Part shown: positions 32,483 to 43,126 of the stretch, piece by piece
Layout: each line of letters starts with the position of its first letter
Numbering within the stretch: position 1 is the stretch's first letter
Assembly: GCA_038501195.1 (NCBI GenBank)
Contig: JBBPUQ010000010.1
Span: forward strand, 203,501 to 267,500
Source of the DNA: Nemania diffusa
Lineage: Eukaryota; Ascomycota; Sordariomycetes; Xylariales; Xylariaceae
Reading direction: 5' to 3'
DNA length: 64,000 nucleotides
The notes under the pieces: model-generated
Seen by the model: the letters and a program-made list of their open reading frames with translations, nothing else
What the model was told of the DNA's origin: nothing
Database searches by the model: none
Made by a program: the position numbers and the translations under genes

Positions 32483-32707
32483 GTCTGTATAGCCTGTGTG
32501 GCCTGTGTGGCCTGTGTGGCTTGTAGCCCTTAAAAACGAAGGCTTCCTTGCCCCTGACCCCCAGGGGCCTCTAGTAAAAACTAGCCATAGAATTATAACA
32601 GGATTGAGGTACTATGCATGTAGCAGAATAACCAAAAAATCGACAGTGCGACGTAGAAAACACGCAAGTTCCAGCGTGTCCTAAAACCGGGTCCCCCCCC
32701 TTAGGTA

Positions 32708-33080
32708 GTTAACATATAACCCCAGATCGTATGATGATTAGTGCTGTTCGGGCAATTACTTACCTTAGGTACCTCCTAGTCTAAGTCTATCTGAGCTATT
32801 CCAATACATGCAGCACGCTGAAACTCCTGCGGCCTTCAGTAAAGCTACCCCGCCAATAGCCCTGTACTTATAGCGCTACCTCGGCCATAACACGGGCCAT
32901 ACGATTACATCTTGGCCTCGGTTCACTGTTTCTAGAATTGGGGTCCATCTCATCTTAAATGTGAAAGAGCGCTGTCAATTATCTAGTTGTCTAGAACCAT
33001 TTCTCTCTGCTCACCTACCTAACCCTTTCCCATACACTCATACAGTGCCAGGAAAGTCTAGATAATATAGGCCAATCGCC
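32708..33080. promoter_or_regulatory. Upstream region of acyl-CoA dehydrogenase
   Basis: About 370 bp between the mobile element and the start codon. A C/T-rich leader (about 32,995-33,045) precedes the ATG. No specific site recognised. Confidence 0.4.
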
Positions 33081-34600
33081 ATGTCTGCTCAAATACCTGA
33101 TCTTGTATGCCCCTTCCTACGGTGACCGTTGTTTAGATGAAGCTGATTAATAGATATAGGTCGCCAGTCGCGTGAGCGACAAGGCAAAGAGGCAATTAGA
33201 TATTGTTGCTAAGTTTGTTGACGAGGAATGTATCCCGTAAGCCTTCTAATACGCTAACCAGAAAAGTCGCTCGTCTCTAACAAGTATACTTGTAAATAGG
33301 GCAGATCCAGTCTTCGAAGCCCAGATCGGCGAGGGTGCAGCACGATGGGAACACCACCCAGCTATTATCGAGGAATTGAAGGTGAAAGCAAGAGCGCTTG
33401 GTCTTTGGAATATGTTCTTGCCGAAGGGCCACTACAAGGAGTCACCAGGGTACACCAACCTAGAGTATGGCCTAATGGCTGAGTGGCTGGGAAAGTCTAG
33501 GACAGCTTCGGAGGCCACCAATTGTGCTGCTCCTGATACTGGTAACATGGAAGTTTTGGCCAAGTACGGCAACGACGCCCAGAAGGCGAAGTGGCTCAAA
33601 CCTTTAATGGATGGGGAAATAAGGTCTGCTTTCCTCATGACGGAGCCAGATGTTGCCTCCTCCGATGCCAGGAATATTCAATTAAGTATGAAGAAGGAGG
33701 GCGATGAATACGTCCTTAATGGATCAGTCAGTTTCCTCTTTGGTCTCTATATGACTAGCGCTAACTCATTTATAGAAATGGTGGTCGAGTGGTGCCGGTG
33801 ATCCACGATGCAAGGTTTACATCGTGATGGGCAAGTCCGACCCAAACAACACAGATCCATACAAGCAACAATCTGTCATTATTGTCCCTGCTGGTACCAA
33901 GGGCATTAAAATCCAACGGATGTTAAATGTTTACGGCTATGATGATGCACCTCACGGACATGGACACATCGTGTTTGACAACGTCCGGGTTCCTGCGAGC
34001 AACCTTGTACTCGGTGAGGGCCGCGGTTTTGAGATCATCCAAGGCCGTCTTGGCCCTGGTCGAATCCATCATGCCATGAGAAGTATTGGAGCTGCGGAGA
34101 GAGCACTCGAGTGGATGCTGATGAGGATCAACGACCCGAAGAAGACGCCATTTGGCAAGCAGCTAAAGCAGCACGGTGTTATCCTTGAATGGGTTGCGAA
34201 ATCCCGTATTGAGATCGATGCCGCTCGCCTGGTTGTGTTGAACGCAGCAGTACGAATGGACGACCTCGGCCCGAAGGCTAGTCTCAAGGAGATTGCCCAA
34301 GCAAAGGTTCTTATTCCCCAGATGGCCTTGACAGTCATCGACCGGGCTGTGCAAGCTTTTGGTGGTGCTGGTGTGAGCCAGGACACGCCGCTTGCTAACA
34401 TGTGGGCGCAAATCCGAACTCTGAGGTTAGCAGACGGCCCCGATGAGGTCCATCTCCAACAAATGGGCCGGAATGAGAACAGGAGAGGGGCAGAGGTCAC
34501 GCAGAAGATTCAATCCCAAAAGGAGAAGACAGCACAATTGTTGAAGCAGCATGGAGTGCAGCTCTTCCAGCCTGGCGCAAACATCCAACACAAGCTGTAA
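33081..34600 (+). CDS. Acyl-CoA dehydrogenase (ACAD10/11-like), four exons
   Basis: Exons 33081-33104, 33160-33236, 33300-33726 and 33776-34600 join to 450 residues. The first exon is only 24 nt (eight codons). Introns are 55, 63 and 49 bp. The flavin- and substrate-binding motifs of the family are present in order: [72 protein letters not shown] and [15 protein letters not shown]. The last motif is typical of the ACAD10/11 and bacterial FadE-like branch and places aspartate where medium-chain enzymes have the catalytic glutamate (inference from family alignment). The enzyme removes two hydrogens from an acyl-CoA with FAD. It has no clear N-terminal mitochondrial signal and no C-terminal peroxisomal tripeptide (ends HKL), though HKL is close to the SKL pattern. 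Physiological substrate unknown. Confidence 0.9.
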
Positions 34601-35472
34601 ACATAGCTTTAGCATACCTATATCTCAGACGTTGTATATTATTGACATTCCGAATACAGCGGAACGGAACAGATAGCAAATCTGTGGCAATTTTCACCAA
34701 TGATTTTACCCTATACGTACCTAGGTAATACCCAATACTATGTGGCAGGTAGCAGGTAGCAAGTAATAAATGTGCGCATTAACAGGCAAGTACCGTGTAC
34801 AGATGTCGTATACCCCTCCATGAACCGGGTAGCACAAGCCGGAGGTAGAATTGTGAAGTTGTGTGAGTCATTCTATGTCGGTCGCATGAAGTGTGTTGTC
34901 AGAAATGCTTCATGGTTGCGAGGACGACCAGATATGATTTGGCAGGAGGGAGTGAATGCGTGAATCCATCTCGTAGGAATGTGAGTTTAATGTGGGGGGA
35001 CTTCTAGGATAGGCCGTCGTATTGTTCTAGCGCGTACAGGCCCACCCTGCACACTATCAGTCCCACCAAACATTTTGCGCGTTACCCCGTGGCAACCGGC
35101 ATTGTTGACTTTGGGAAGGCCTGGCTCAAGATTTTTGTCTGACAAACTGTGTTTAGAGTGGATCTGTGATTCATTCACTTTATCTACTTACAGTTAACTG
35201 ATAAAAGGAATCTCCCTCGACATACATAAATTTGTTCGTTAGCAAGAAAGCATCTTACATTTCTCACACACGCACCTCCATCGTCATCCTCATCCAAAGC
35301 ACTCACTGCCTGCAACTTGTGCTACAACCTCACACATTAAGCTTTTGCACAAGCATTCCTAGACTCTTCCTAGCGCACAGAAAGCCAACACCGCCTTGTT
35401 GACTGCAGCATTCAACTAGAACAGGAACCAAATTTGCAAGCTCGACAGCTAGACTTACCACCTACTATCGCA
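34601..35472. other. Intergenic, acyl-CoA dehydrogenase 3' end and Spo12-like upstream
   Basis: About 870 bp. The last ~220 bp are CA- and CT-rich, consistent with a long 5' leader for the Spo12-family gene. No coding frame is convincing. Confidence 0.4.
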
Positions 35473-36186
35473 ATGGGTCCATCCAACGTTCTGTCCCAGA
35501 AGGACGCCAACAACAGCATCAAGAACCAGACGACAGGAACCGAAGCCACCAAGGCCAATATTAAGAGTATGGAGTACCACCGCCAGGTATTGAAGTCCAA
35601 GATGGAGGAAGAGAAGTACGGCCACCACACTACCACCACTACCACCATTTCCACATCCAGTACTCCTGCTCTTGCTGCCGTCGGCACATCCTCAGGCCTT
35701 GGTACCACGACCGTTGTTGCTGTCGCTAGCACTGCGAAGCCCTCGCTGGCACCCTCTTCCCAGATGATCATCCACAGGACACATGCCGGAGGACTCCTTG
35801 CTAACCCCAACGCCCCTGGCGCCTGTAGTTCTACTCATCAATACATCTCCCCCTCGGACAACATCATGAGCCCCTGCACCGCCAAGCTCAACGCCCTCAA
35901 GGGCCGACAGGCTGGAAAGTAAGTCTTAAGCCTTGCCCCTCATCCTGTCCAACCAGGATGTATCTATCTATTTACCTACTGCCCTACCCAATATCACCTA
36001 CGTCCAACTCAAAGCAAAGCCCATCTGGCTAATACAATTCCACTTTTGCGCTGCAGGGCAAAGCCGAAGTCACTCTTCGCCCAGGCGTCTGCTAAGAGAT
36101 TCGTCGGCGAGAATGTTTTCGGTGCCAGAAACGCCGACAAGGCCCCGTCGACCCAGCCCAACACCAGCAACCAGCAGAGCAACTAG
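35473..36186 (+). CDS. SPO12: Spo12-family cell-cycle protein, two exons
   Basis: Exons 35473-35918 and 36057-36186 join across a 138-bp intron (GTAAGT donor, GGCTAATA branch-like, CTGCAG acceptor) to 191 residues. The frame is open further upstream, but the first ATG in frame is at 35473 (MGPSNVLSQKD). The diagnostic Spo12 motif, SPSDNIMSPCTAKLNALKG, lies near residues 128-146. It is followed across the splice by a K-rich segment ending in SLFAQASAKRF. The middle is low-complexity S/T/A with an HHTTTTTTIS stretch. In yeast Spo12 acts in the FEAR network that releases Cdc14 at anaphase. The same role here is inference from the motif. It converges on the DRG2 gene. Confidence 0.82.
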
Positions 36187-36696
36187 CGGATCGTCGCCGG
36201 GCCTGGTGGACATGGATCCGGGCCCCGGGTTCGGCCGCCTCTGTACCAATACTTTGTTTCTTCTGTTGTTCTGGTTACCCCTTCGGCCAATACTTTCCCT
36301 AAGAAGACGATGGTTTCTATGGTGGCGATACCAATGTAGAAATGCCGTTTCGTTTTATATAATTTGGGGGATAGGGCTTGATGTACATGTGTACAGATGG
36401 GTAGACGGGTTGCTTATGGTCTAACGGCGTTTTGAGGGTTCTGGTAAGGAGTCAAGGGAAGGAGGATAATCAGGAACCTTGTAAAAGCCTACGCTGCAGA
36501 ACTTGCTCTGTTTCCCATGCTTGGGGTAGGGCCATTTAACGACTTGATATGACAAATACACACTCATGACTCACGAGAACACGGTGCCAACGCTCTCTCT
36601 TCTTGCCACCCATCATTCGACCGTAAAAGAAGTTGCTAAATCATGTTGAGGTAGACTACCCAGTGCATTAATCTATCATGAAATATCTTCCCTAAG
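36187..36696. other. Convergent intergenic region
   Basis: About 510 bp holding the 3' untranslated DNA of the Spo12-family gene and the DRG2 gene. No other feature recognised. Confidence 0.4.
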
Positions 36697-38245
36697 CTAA
36701 GCCTTGAACGCACTAACTATGTAGACTACATCTTCGTCGGCCACAGCATGCCCTAGTCCGACACGCTGAGGAACGTGCCGTGCACTCGCACCCCATACTA
36801 ACGCATACTTGTACGTCTCTTTCAACGTGCGATGGATGCGATCACACACGTCTTCGATAGTGCTGCCACTACGGACAATGAGGGCCTCGCTAAAGTCGGG
36901 ATCGACGCCCTTACGCTTGGTGTAGATGCGAATGAGACGCAGTTCTTGCCAACAACGCTCGACAACGTCCTGGACGCCGAGATCGAGCTCGCAGCTCATG
37001 ACAGCCGTCTGTGGCTCGCGTGCCAAGCGGTCTAGGAAGTCGAGCGATACGCTGTCGATCTTGTTGTACACGTATAGACACTTGATGTACTTGCGGTGGT
37101 CTTTCATGATCACGTCAATCAGGTCGTCAACCGTCGCATCTTCGTCTCGCACCAGCACCTCGCAATTCAGTATCTTGTAGTCTTTTAAGATGTTAAACAC
37201 CATCTTTTCATCGAGCCTTTTCGGCGGGTTCTGGAAGGTGATTTTCATGCCGCCCGCTTTTTTAGCTTTCAGATAGATATTCCTAAGTCGGTCAGCGTTA
37301 GTTCATTCTGCTGGCAATCCTCCAGCGGCTGATGTTACATACGGTGGTTCTCTATTTAACCTGATTCCCACTGCCTCTAATTCGGCTTCTAAGAGCGCGC
37401 GCTGTTCCGCTTTCTTTGTCGCATCTAGGACCATGAGGATCAGGTCACTCGTCTTAGCAGCCGAAATCACTTGTCGTCCTCGTCCCTTGCCTTCTGAAGC
37501 GCCCTCGATGATTCCTGGTAGATCAAGCAACTGAATTTCGGCGCCACCATACTCGAGCACACCAGGAATGGCTGTTAACGTCGTGAAAGCGTAGGAAGCT
37601 ACTTCGGACCTTGTCTTGGTGACCTTTGACAGAAACGTCGATTTTCCCACGGATGGAAATCCGACAAGTGCTATTCTCGCGTCGCCGCTCTTGCTCACGT
37701 CAAAGCCAGCACCACCTCCGCCACCAGCACCGGGACCAGGCTCGAGCAACTGTGCTCGGAGTCGAGCGAGCTTTCTGTTTAACAAGCTTAGCCGCATATT
37801 TACAAAACACCATGTCTATCGAGTCTTACCCTTTCAGAAGACCAAGGTGATATTCTATGGTCCTGTCAATATTATGACTTGAATTACCTCCCCCATGCCG
37901 TCAAATGATCAGGCTTACCTGTCGCCTTGTTCTCTATATTGCGAGCACTATGTCAGAAATTGGCATCAGTGAGTTCGTTCTCCATCGCTCAAGAGGCAAC
38001 CCAATAGCCCCGCCACAAAGATGTCTCGTGGCATAGCGAAGAATAACGTGGACGGGTGACATACCGAATGCCACGAGATTCGTCGTGGAAGGACTAACGG
38101 ACTGCCCCCTAAGCGATGGATTCCGAGTGCTTACTCTGGGTTCTCCTCATCTCATCCTCAATCCTGGAATAATCAGCATCGATGTCAAAACCTGTCATAG
38201 CCTCCCGGCTACTTACTCCTTGATCTTTTCTGTGATATTCACCAT
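36697..38245 (-). CDS. RBG2: DRG2/Rbg2-type GTPase, six exons
   Basis: Exons 38245-38217, 38163-38135, 37933-37919, 37854-37830, 37774-37343 and 37282-36697 join in frame to 371 residues, the usual family size. Motifs in order: a [25 protein letters not shown]-terminus; G1 [10 protein letters not shown]3 [19 protein letters not shown]4 NKID; C-terminal TGS domain with [12 protein letters not shown] and [31 protein letters not shown] and [22 protein letters not shown] point to the DRG2 (Rbg2) branch rather than DRG1. These GTPases bind ribosomes with a Gir2/DFRP2 partner and relieve stalled translation. The 15-nt third exon (five codons, KNKAT) and the 25-nt fourth are forced by the conserved protein sequence. 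Intron 2 is the longest (201 bp). Confidence 0.9.
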
Positions 38246-39214
38246 CTTATCGGCCTAATCGTATCTCGTAGCAATTATCAACGAATGGATTAGTTTGTTC
38301 TACTGTAACAAGCCCGCCTAACCTAACCTAACAATATGCTTTGCGATCGCTAAGATGAGACTACGGCAGAAATCAACGTGGGGTTAGTGCACAGACCATT
38401 TATTGTATCACCGCCTTCTATTCTTGGCTTTGATAAGCGTCTTATCTTTTCTAGCTACATGACCCCCGCCCGCCAACATTTCGTCATCGCATACCTGTGT
38501 AGATCGTGTCTAAGTTTAAATCATACCTGTTGTCTACCTCTTTGGTTACCATGCTATTTACTAGAGTGTAATTTACTCTATTAGACTAGCCTATAGAATG
38601 TCAGCTTTCAGCCTTTCTCATAGTGAGTCTTATCTAATAACCTTTAGAGGGCGTTTCTTTGCCTTTGAAATGGTATTTTCCTGTCCGCCTTGTCGAGGAC
38701 GAGGAGCCGCTTTCTTTTTTCGAGTCATCGATATGGATTTGGCGCCGCAAGTTAATTATCGGATCACAAATTTCTATAGGTTTATCTATAGCCCGCTTGT
38801 CCAAACAGCCTAAACCTCTTGAAATTCATTCTATAGGGGCGGCCGTAAAAGGGGCCTACGGAGGTTTCAGCTGTGTTGTACAGCGGGCGCATGCACTCTA
38901 TGCGTACAACACTCACGCTTGCCAGCAGGCTATGACTTTGCGTGATGAAGGATACGTAGGTAAAGGAGTATGTTATCTATCAGGGATTCTTCGGTAGGTA
39001 AAGAAAGGGTCAGTGTATCACGCGCTATTGGCTAAATATCCAAGTAGATAATACGATGAGTAGAAAATAAGGGGAGGAAGAGTGACATAAGGAAAATGGG
39101 TTACGATTGTTGTACTCTCCAATTACGGGCTTTTCTAAACTACGCCCAAGGTTTCAACGCGTTTGCTTCACCTTAAATCTTATTATAAATGTTTTCGACG
39201 TTCTTATATTTTGT
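38246..39214. other. Intergenic, no gene seen
   Basis: About 970 bp between DRG2 start and the end of the oxidoreductase gene, both on the minus strand. Short frames on the plus strand have no ATG-proximal coding character and no family match. Contains ordinary mixed-composition DNA. Confidence 0.45.
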
Positions 39215-40872
39215 CTAGACTAGCTTCCAGACCCCGTTCTTTATCTCGATCTTAATTTCCTTGTCTTCGTCTATACTCCGCCTCCCTGCCTCCAGTATAG
39301 CGGTGGTGGCAATTGTGTTGCTCAGGGTCGGCAAACCCCGTGCATCCAAATCCTCGGGTTTAAGGGAGCCGCTGTTGATAGCCCGACATCCGTCGACGAA
39401 CTTTTCAAACGACACATATCCGTACCCGCTTTGCCCGTTGAAATTACCCTCCTCGTCGGGAGCACTGAGGTAAAAATGTTAGCCGCTGCCGTCGTAGATG
39501 GAACCTATAAGAGCATGCCCAGCTCCGGGGAGAAGTTATGACTCAAACCAGAGCTTCCGATACCGAAAAGAAGCAGAGTTAGAGACGAATAAGATCGAAA
39601 GCACTTACTATTTCATGTAGAAAGGATTATACCACATGAGCTGCCCGGCTGTGTCGTCTGCGACGTCGTACCCTCGTTTTGCCTGGTTAATGCGGACCTC
39701 ACCGCCGGATGCCATGTAGTGAAAGTACTGGTTCGAGTGCACGCCGGCTTTCTGCGGCGCCGTCCAGGAGGCTGTGTAGACACCCGTCGCAATCTTGCTC
39801 GGGTCGTCCTTTTTCTGCCACTACAACCGCTAGAGTCAGTAATTACTCTTTCACGTAGTTCTACAGCTCTCGAAACATGCTCCCGAAACATTTCGGGAGC
39901 TCTCAAGCTACTAGAAAGGGAAGAAAATGACCCCAGCGGTAACTCTTACCGTCACTAGCACCGTGATAGTGTCCTCGGTGGCATCAACACAGCCCAGACC
40001 CGTCGCGATGCCCTTGGCGGCCGACGCAGATACCTTCACGGGAACGAACCCCTGTGGCGAGGCCATCGAGTCGCAGATGTCGATGTGGTGACTGTTCAGG
40101 TAGTAGGAGATATCCGAGTCGATTCCGGCCCAGGCCTTGAACGTCTCTAGCTGCGACTTAGGCTGCGACATGTAACTGTAAAAGTAGTTGAAGTCGCCAA
40201 GCTTCACGGCCTTGTACTTCGCATCCGCGTAGGCGGGGTCATATCGTTTATGATGTTCGATGTAGACGTAGACACCATTTTTCTTGGCTGCTTCTATGAG
40301 CGACTGGTGATGCTCTAGAGTCTTGACAGCCGGCTTTGTAATCATGACGTGGATCTTCCGTTCGATAGCGTATAGAGCGATGGGGTAATGAGTTGTGTCT
40401 GGTGTGAAGATGGTGATAGCATCGCCCGGTTTCAAGGCGTCTATGGCCGTCTTATAGGCATCTGGGTCCTTCATGTCGTTTGCTGGGTACGACTCAAAGG
40501 AGGTATCGAGGCTGTTGTAGACTTGGCTGATATTTGTTTCCAAATGTTGTCCTTTGGACAATGTAGCGTTAGTCGCATTTGATTCGTCATGCGATCTCAC
40601 CGGCCCACGAGATATACTAACTTATAGCTTGGAATTTGGTTCCATTGGTACCAGCCATGCTCAACTGGCCAACCTTTCCTCTCCGTCGTAGGTCGAAGAG
40701 GGTCAAACCTACAACTCCGACTTTCTTATCTGAGCCCGAAGCTCCGCCACCCACGAACCCCGTTGTATACTCGCCGGTACCGACCTATTCGTATGTCAAT
40801 TCCTGAGTAGACGTGGAGCATTTTCATCACGGTCAACAATACCATCAACACATTGAGAGGTTCGGCCGCCAT
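39215..40872 (-). CDS. gaaA: Gfo/Idh/MocA oxidoreductase, D-galacturonate reductase (GAR2/GaaA) type, five exons
   Basis: Exons 40872-40843, 40784-40622, 40551-39950, 39820-39609 and 39464-39215 join in frame to 418 residues. The N-terminus [19 protein letters not shown] is split by intron 1 exactly before the dinucleotide-binding [14 protein letters not shown] loop. Other family landmarks are [29 protein letters not shown] (the EKP-type motif, here TKP), [13 protein letters not shown] and NSHHIDICD. This fungal group is annotated as D-galacturonic acid reductase, making L-galactonate with NAD(P)H in pectin breakdown. It sits head to head with the gaaC-type aldolase, the arrangement known for this pathway, which strongly supports the call. 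Substrate is not proven by sequence. The last intron (144 bp) uses a donor inside TAGTAAGT that overlaps a stop codon, so intron retention would truncate the protein. Confidence 0.8.
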
Positions 40873-42038
40873 TTTCTTGAACTTTTGCCAAGTTCCTACG
40901 TCTCAATTTGGATGCTATAATTAAACGATGAGTGATACCAGTTTCAACAATTCCTTTCACATAGACGTAAAACAATAGTTGATGAGAAGTTGCGATGAGA
41001 CAAATTAACATCTCCTTAGCATTAGCAGATACCTTTCCTATAACTAACAGTGAGTGTTACCATTCTGCCCCTCATTTAGTCGACGGAAGAATTGAGGGGC
41101 AATTGGAGATGCAACCTAAAATAAGCTAAGGTGTCGAACCAGTTGCTACCTAGTAGCAAGGTGACTAGTAAGATGGCCGGGTAAAAAAGGGGGCCTGTCG
41201 TGCGCAAAGCACTAACAATCTCAAGTCAATATTGTAGTATAGCACGGAGAATCGTGTGTCCATAAATCAAAGTCCCATAATGAGGATCTTCGTGTAGTAC
41301 AGGGCCTGCTAGATGTGTGACAGACATCAAGGCTCTCCCGTTTACCATCAAGGTCACATAGTGTAGCATATCAAACCAGAAGAGAAAATCTCATCGCAAG
41401 CCCTTGGTGTTACTCACCCACGGAATTACTTTCGAGGAGGAGTAAATACATAATGTAGATACTGTATAACCTTGAACTATTGCCAAGTATCTAATGCCGT
41501 CCTCCTTCAACTCGAAAACAGAAAAATAGAGGTGAAAGCCGCCGTTTGAACCACTTTCTTGGATGGAATGAGTAAGGTGGGGTACCCCGACCCCGACCCC
41601 CTAAGACACTCTAAGACCCCTTAGCCTAGACCCCCACGTTGGGGCAGGATACCTTACCTACTCCAATCTATCTACCTGCTACGCAGCTACCTCCCCGCCA
41701 TCTACCCTCACATACCACCCCATTCTTTTCCTTGTTTGACATTCAATGTTACCATAATCAAATCACTTCAACCTCATTGTTTACGACAGGGCCGCAGAAA
41801 TACGCCGGTTTCCTCCATATAATCATGACAATAGGTTTTATAATAAGTATATTAATAATAAATATACGACGGCCATGATACGCTCCTTCACATCTTTACG
41901 GAGAACTGTCGGCAAGCAGGAGACGAGCCCGCTCGTGACGTGACTTGCTCCTACGAGCATGTCCCCCAACTTATTTACGTTACAGGAGCACGCTCGGATT
42001 TCATACACAAGCTTAGGCTAGGCCAGGTTTCTGCGTTG

Positions 42039-42050
42039 TAATTGGTGGAA
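42039..42050 (+). promoter_or_regulatory. Galacturonate-responsive element, strong match
   Basis: TAATTGGTGGAA matches the published TYATTGGTGGAA galacturonate-responsive consensus at 11 of 12 positions and contains the CCNCCAA core on the reverse strand. It lies 1.1-1.2 kb from each of the two start codons. Confidence 0.6.
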
Positions 42051-42926
42051 AAACACTTCCGGACAGGGACGCCTTCTCTATCATAACAGCTTCCAATACC
42101 TGCTCAACAAGCGACTTGAAAGGCCTGTACCTTCGCCCTATATTTCATTATCGAATATGTGAGTCTAAGTAGAATGAATATGCATACACCCTTCTTATGT
42201 ATAGGTCTATCGAGATTTCAGGTATCTATCATGGGTGAGCCTATCTAGTAGCGTCAATTTAAGCATACAAACTGCTGCCAAGTTCATATAGCCAAGGCCG
42301 CAATTTTTTGAGTACCTCTGGATGGAAATTTATTTCGTATATGAATTTAAATAGGAAACGAGGAACAGGGGGGAAATATCGATTCACCAGTGACCGTTCA
42401 TGTTAAGCAAGGACTAGTGTACATCGAGGATCGTGATGTTTTCCTTGCCCTGTATCTTCTTGTAGCCCTGCTATATCAACCGCTCAACCGGTCACAAGGC
42501 GACCGCATCACACGGGTGCACCCGGGTAAGCAATGTACCTTATAATATGAGAGTCTCCATAGCCATCGATGTATGGATGGGCGCTAACGGTGGTGCTAGA
42601 CATGTCCGAGTCGCGGAGGCTTCGTGGGGTGTTTAGACTATCGAGACGTTTCGATAGCCCCTCAGTCGGCCAAACGTCAGAGTGAGCTGTCACTGTCAAA
42701 TATTTATCTCGCGTATATTTCTTTTACCTTGCTTTTCAAGCAGCGAAGCTCGGTGTCTATTGAGCTCCAGCTGCCTACCCCTTTCGGGCCAATGTCATCA
42801 CGAGCAAGGTACTAGAACGAATAGGTAAGATAGCGTCTCCGCATACCTCATGACCCACTAGCAACACTATACTGTAGGTTGAAGGAGAGTCCAAAATCTA
42901 TTAGCTGGTGGGAAATCGTTTATTTA

Positions 42927-42938
42927 TTATTGGAGGCA
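42927..42938 (+). promoter_or_regulatory. Galacturonate-responsive element, second match
   Basis: TTATTGGAGGCA matches the TYATTGGTGGAA consensus at 10 of 12 positions and also holds the CCNCCAA core on the reverse strand. It lies 188 bp upstream of the aldolase ATG, a typical activator distance. Confidence 0.5.
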
Positions 42939-43126
42939 CTTTCGTGTGGTCTTGCTTTATAAGACAGTACAAAGCTGCTTTCCTATTTCTGTCGCGTCCC
43001 TTTGATACCCCCGTCCATCCTCTCTTCCCTTGGCAGACTAGATTTATACCACGTTCAACTAGTCATCTACGTATAATCATCGATCTCTCTGTACATATCT
43101 CTGTATTAAAACTGTTTCAAACGAAC

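Larger units (their letters stand above)
31301..32707. mobile_element. Non-autonomous DNA-transposon-like element with 35-bp inverted ends
   Basis: The left end (31301-31335, TACCTATGGGGGGGAACCCG continuing to GGGACACGCT) and the right end (32673-32707, AGCGTGTCCTAAAACCGG continuing to TTAGGTA) are reverse complements at 31 of 35 positions. If the first and last TA (31305-31306 and 32702-32703) are a target duplication, the element is 31307-32701 and would resemble the Tc1/mariner/pogo group, which duplicates TA. There is no transposase frame inside. Instead the interior carries short repeats: a degenerate GACCTACCTG minisatellite, a 15-bp triplicate and a GC-rich hairpin. Class assignment is inference; the inverted ends are seen directly. 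Confidence 0.7.
40873..43126. promoter_or_regulatory. Shared divergent promoter of the galacturonate gene pair
   Basis: A 2,254-bp region between two divergent start codons with no gene of its own. It contains two matches to the galacturonate-responsive element (42039-42050 and 42927-42938) and a C-rich tract at 41579-41645. The distance allows separate core promoters with shared upstream control by a GaaR-type zinc cluster activator, as described in Aspergillus and Botrytis. That control here is inference. Confidence 0.6.

Noticed and set aside
38659..38997. 112-codon frame between DRG2 and gaaA
   Set aside because: Starts at a non-ATG codon, overlaps another frame and has no family similarity.
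42908..43126. N-terminal extension of GaaC by 73 codons
   Set aside because: The open frame upstream has no ATG, begins with GTG and lacks homology; the first ATG at 43127 gives the usual family length.
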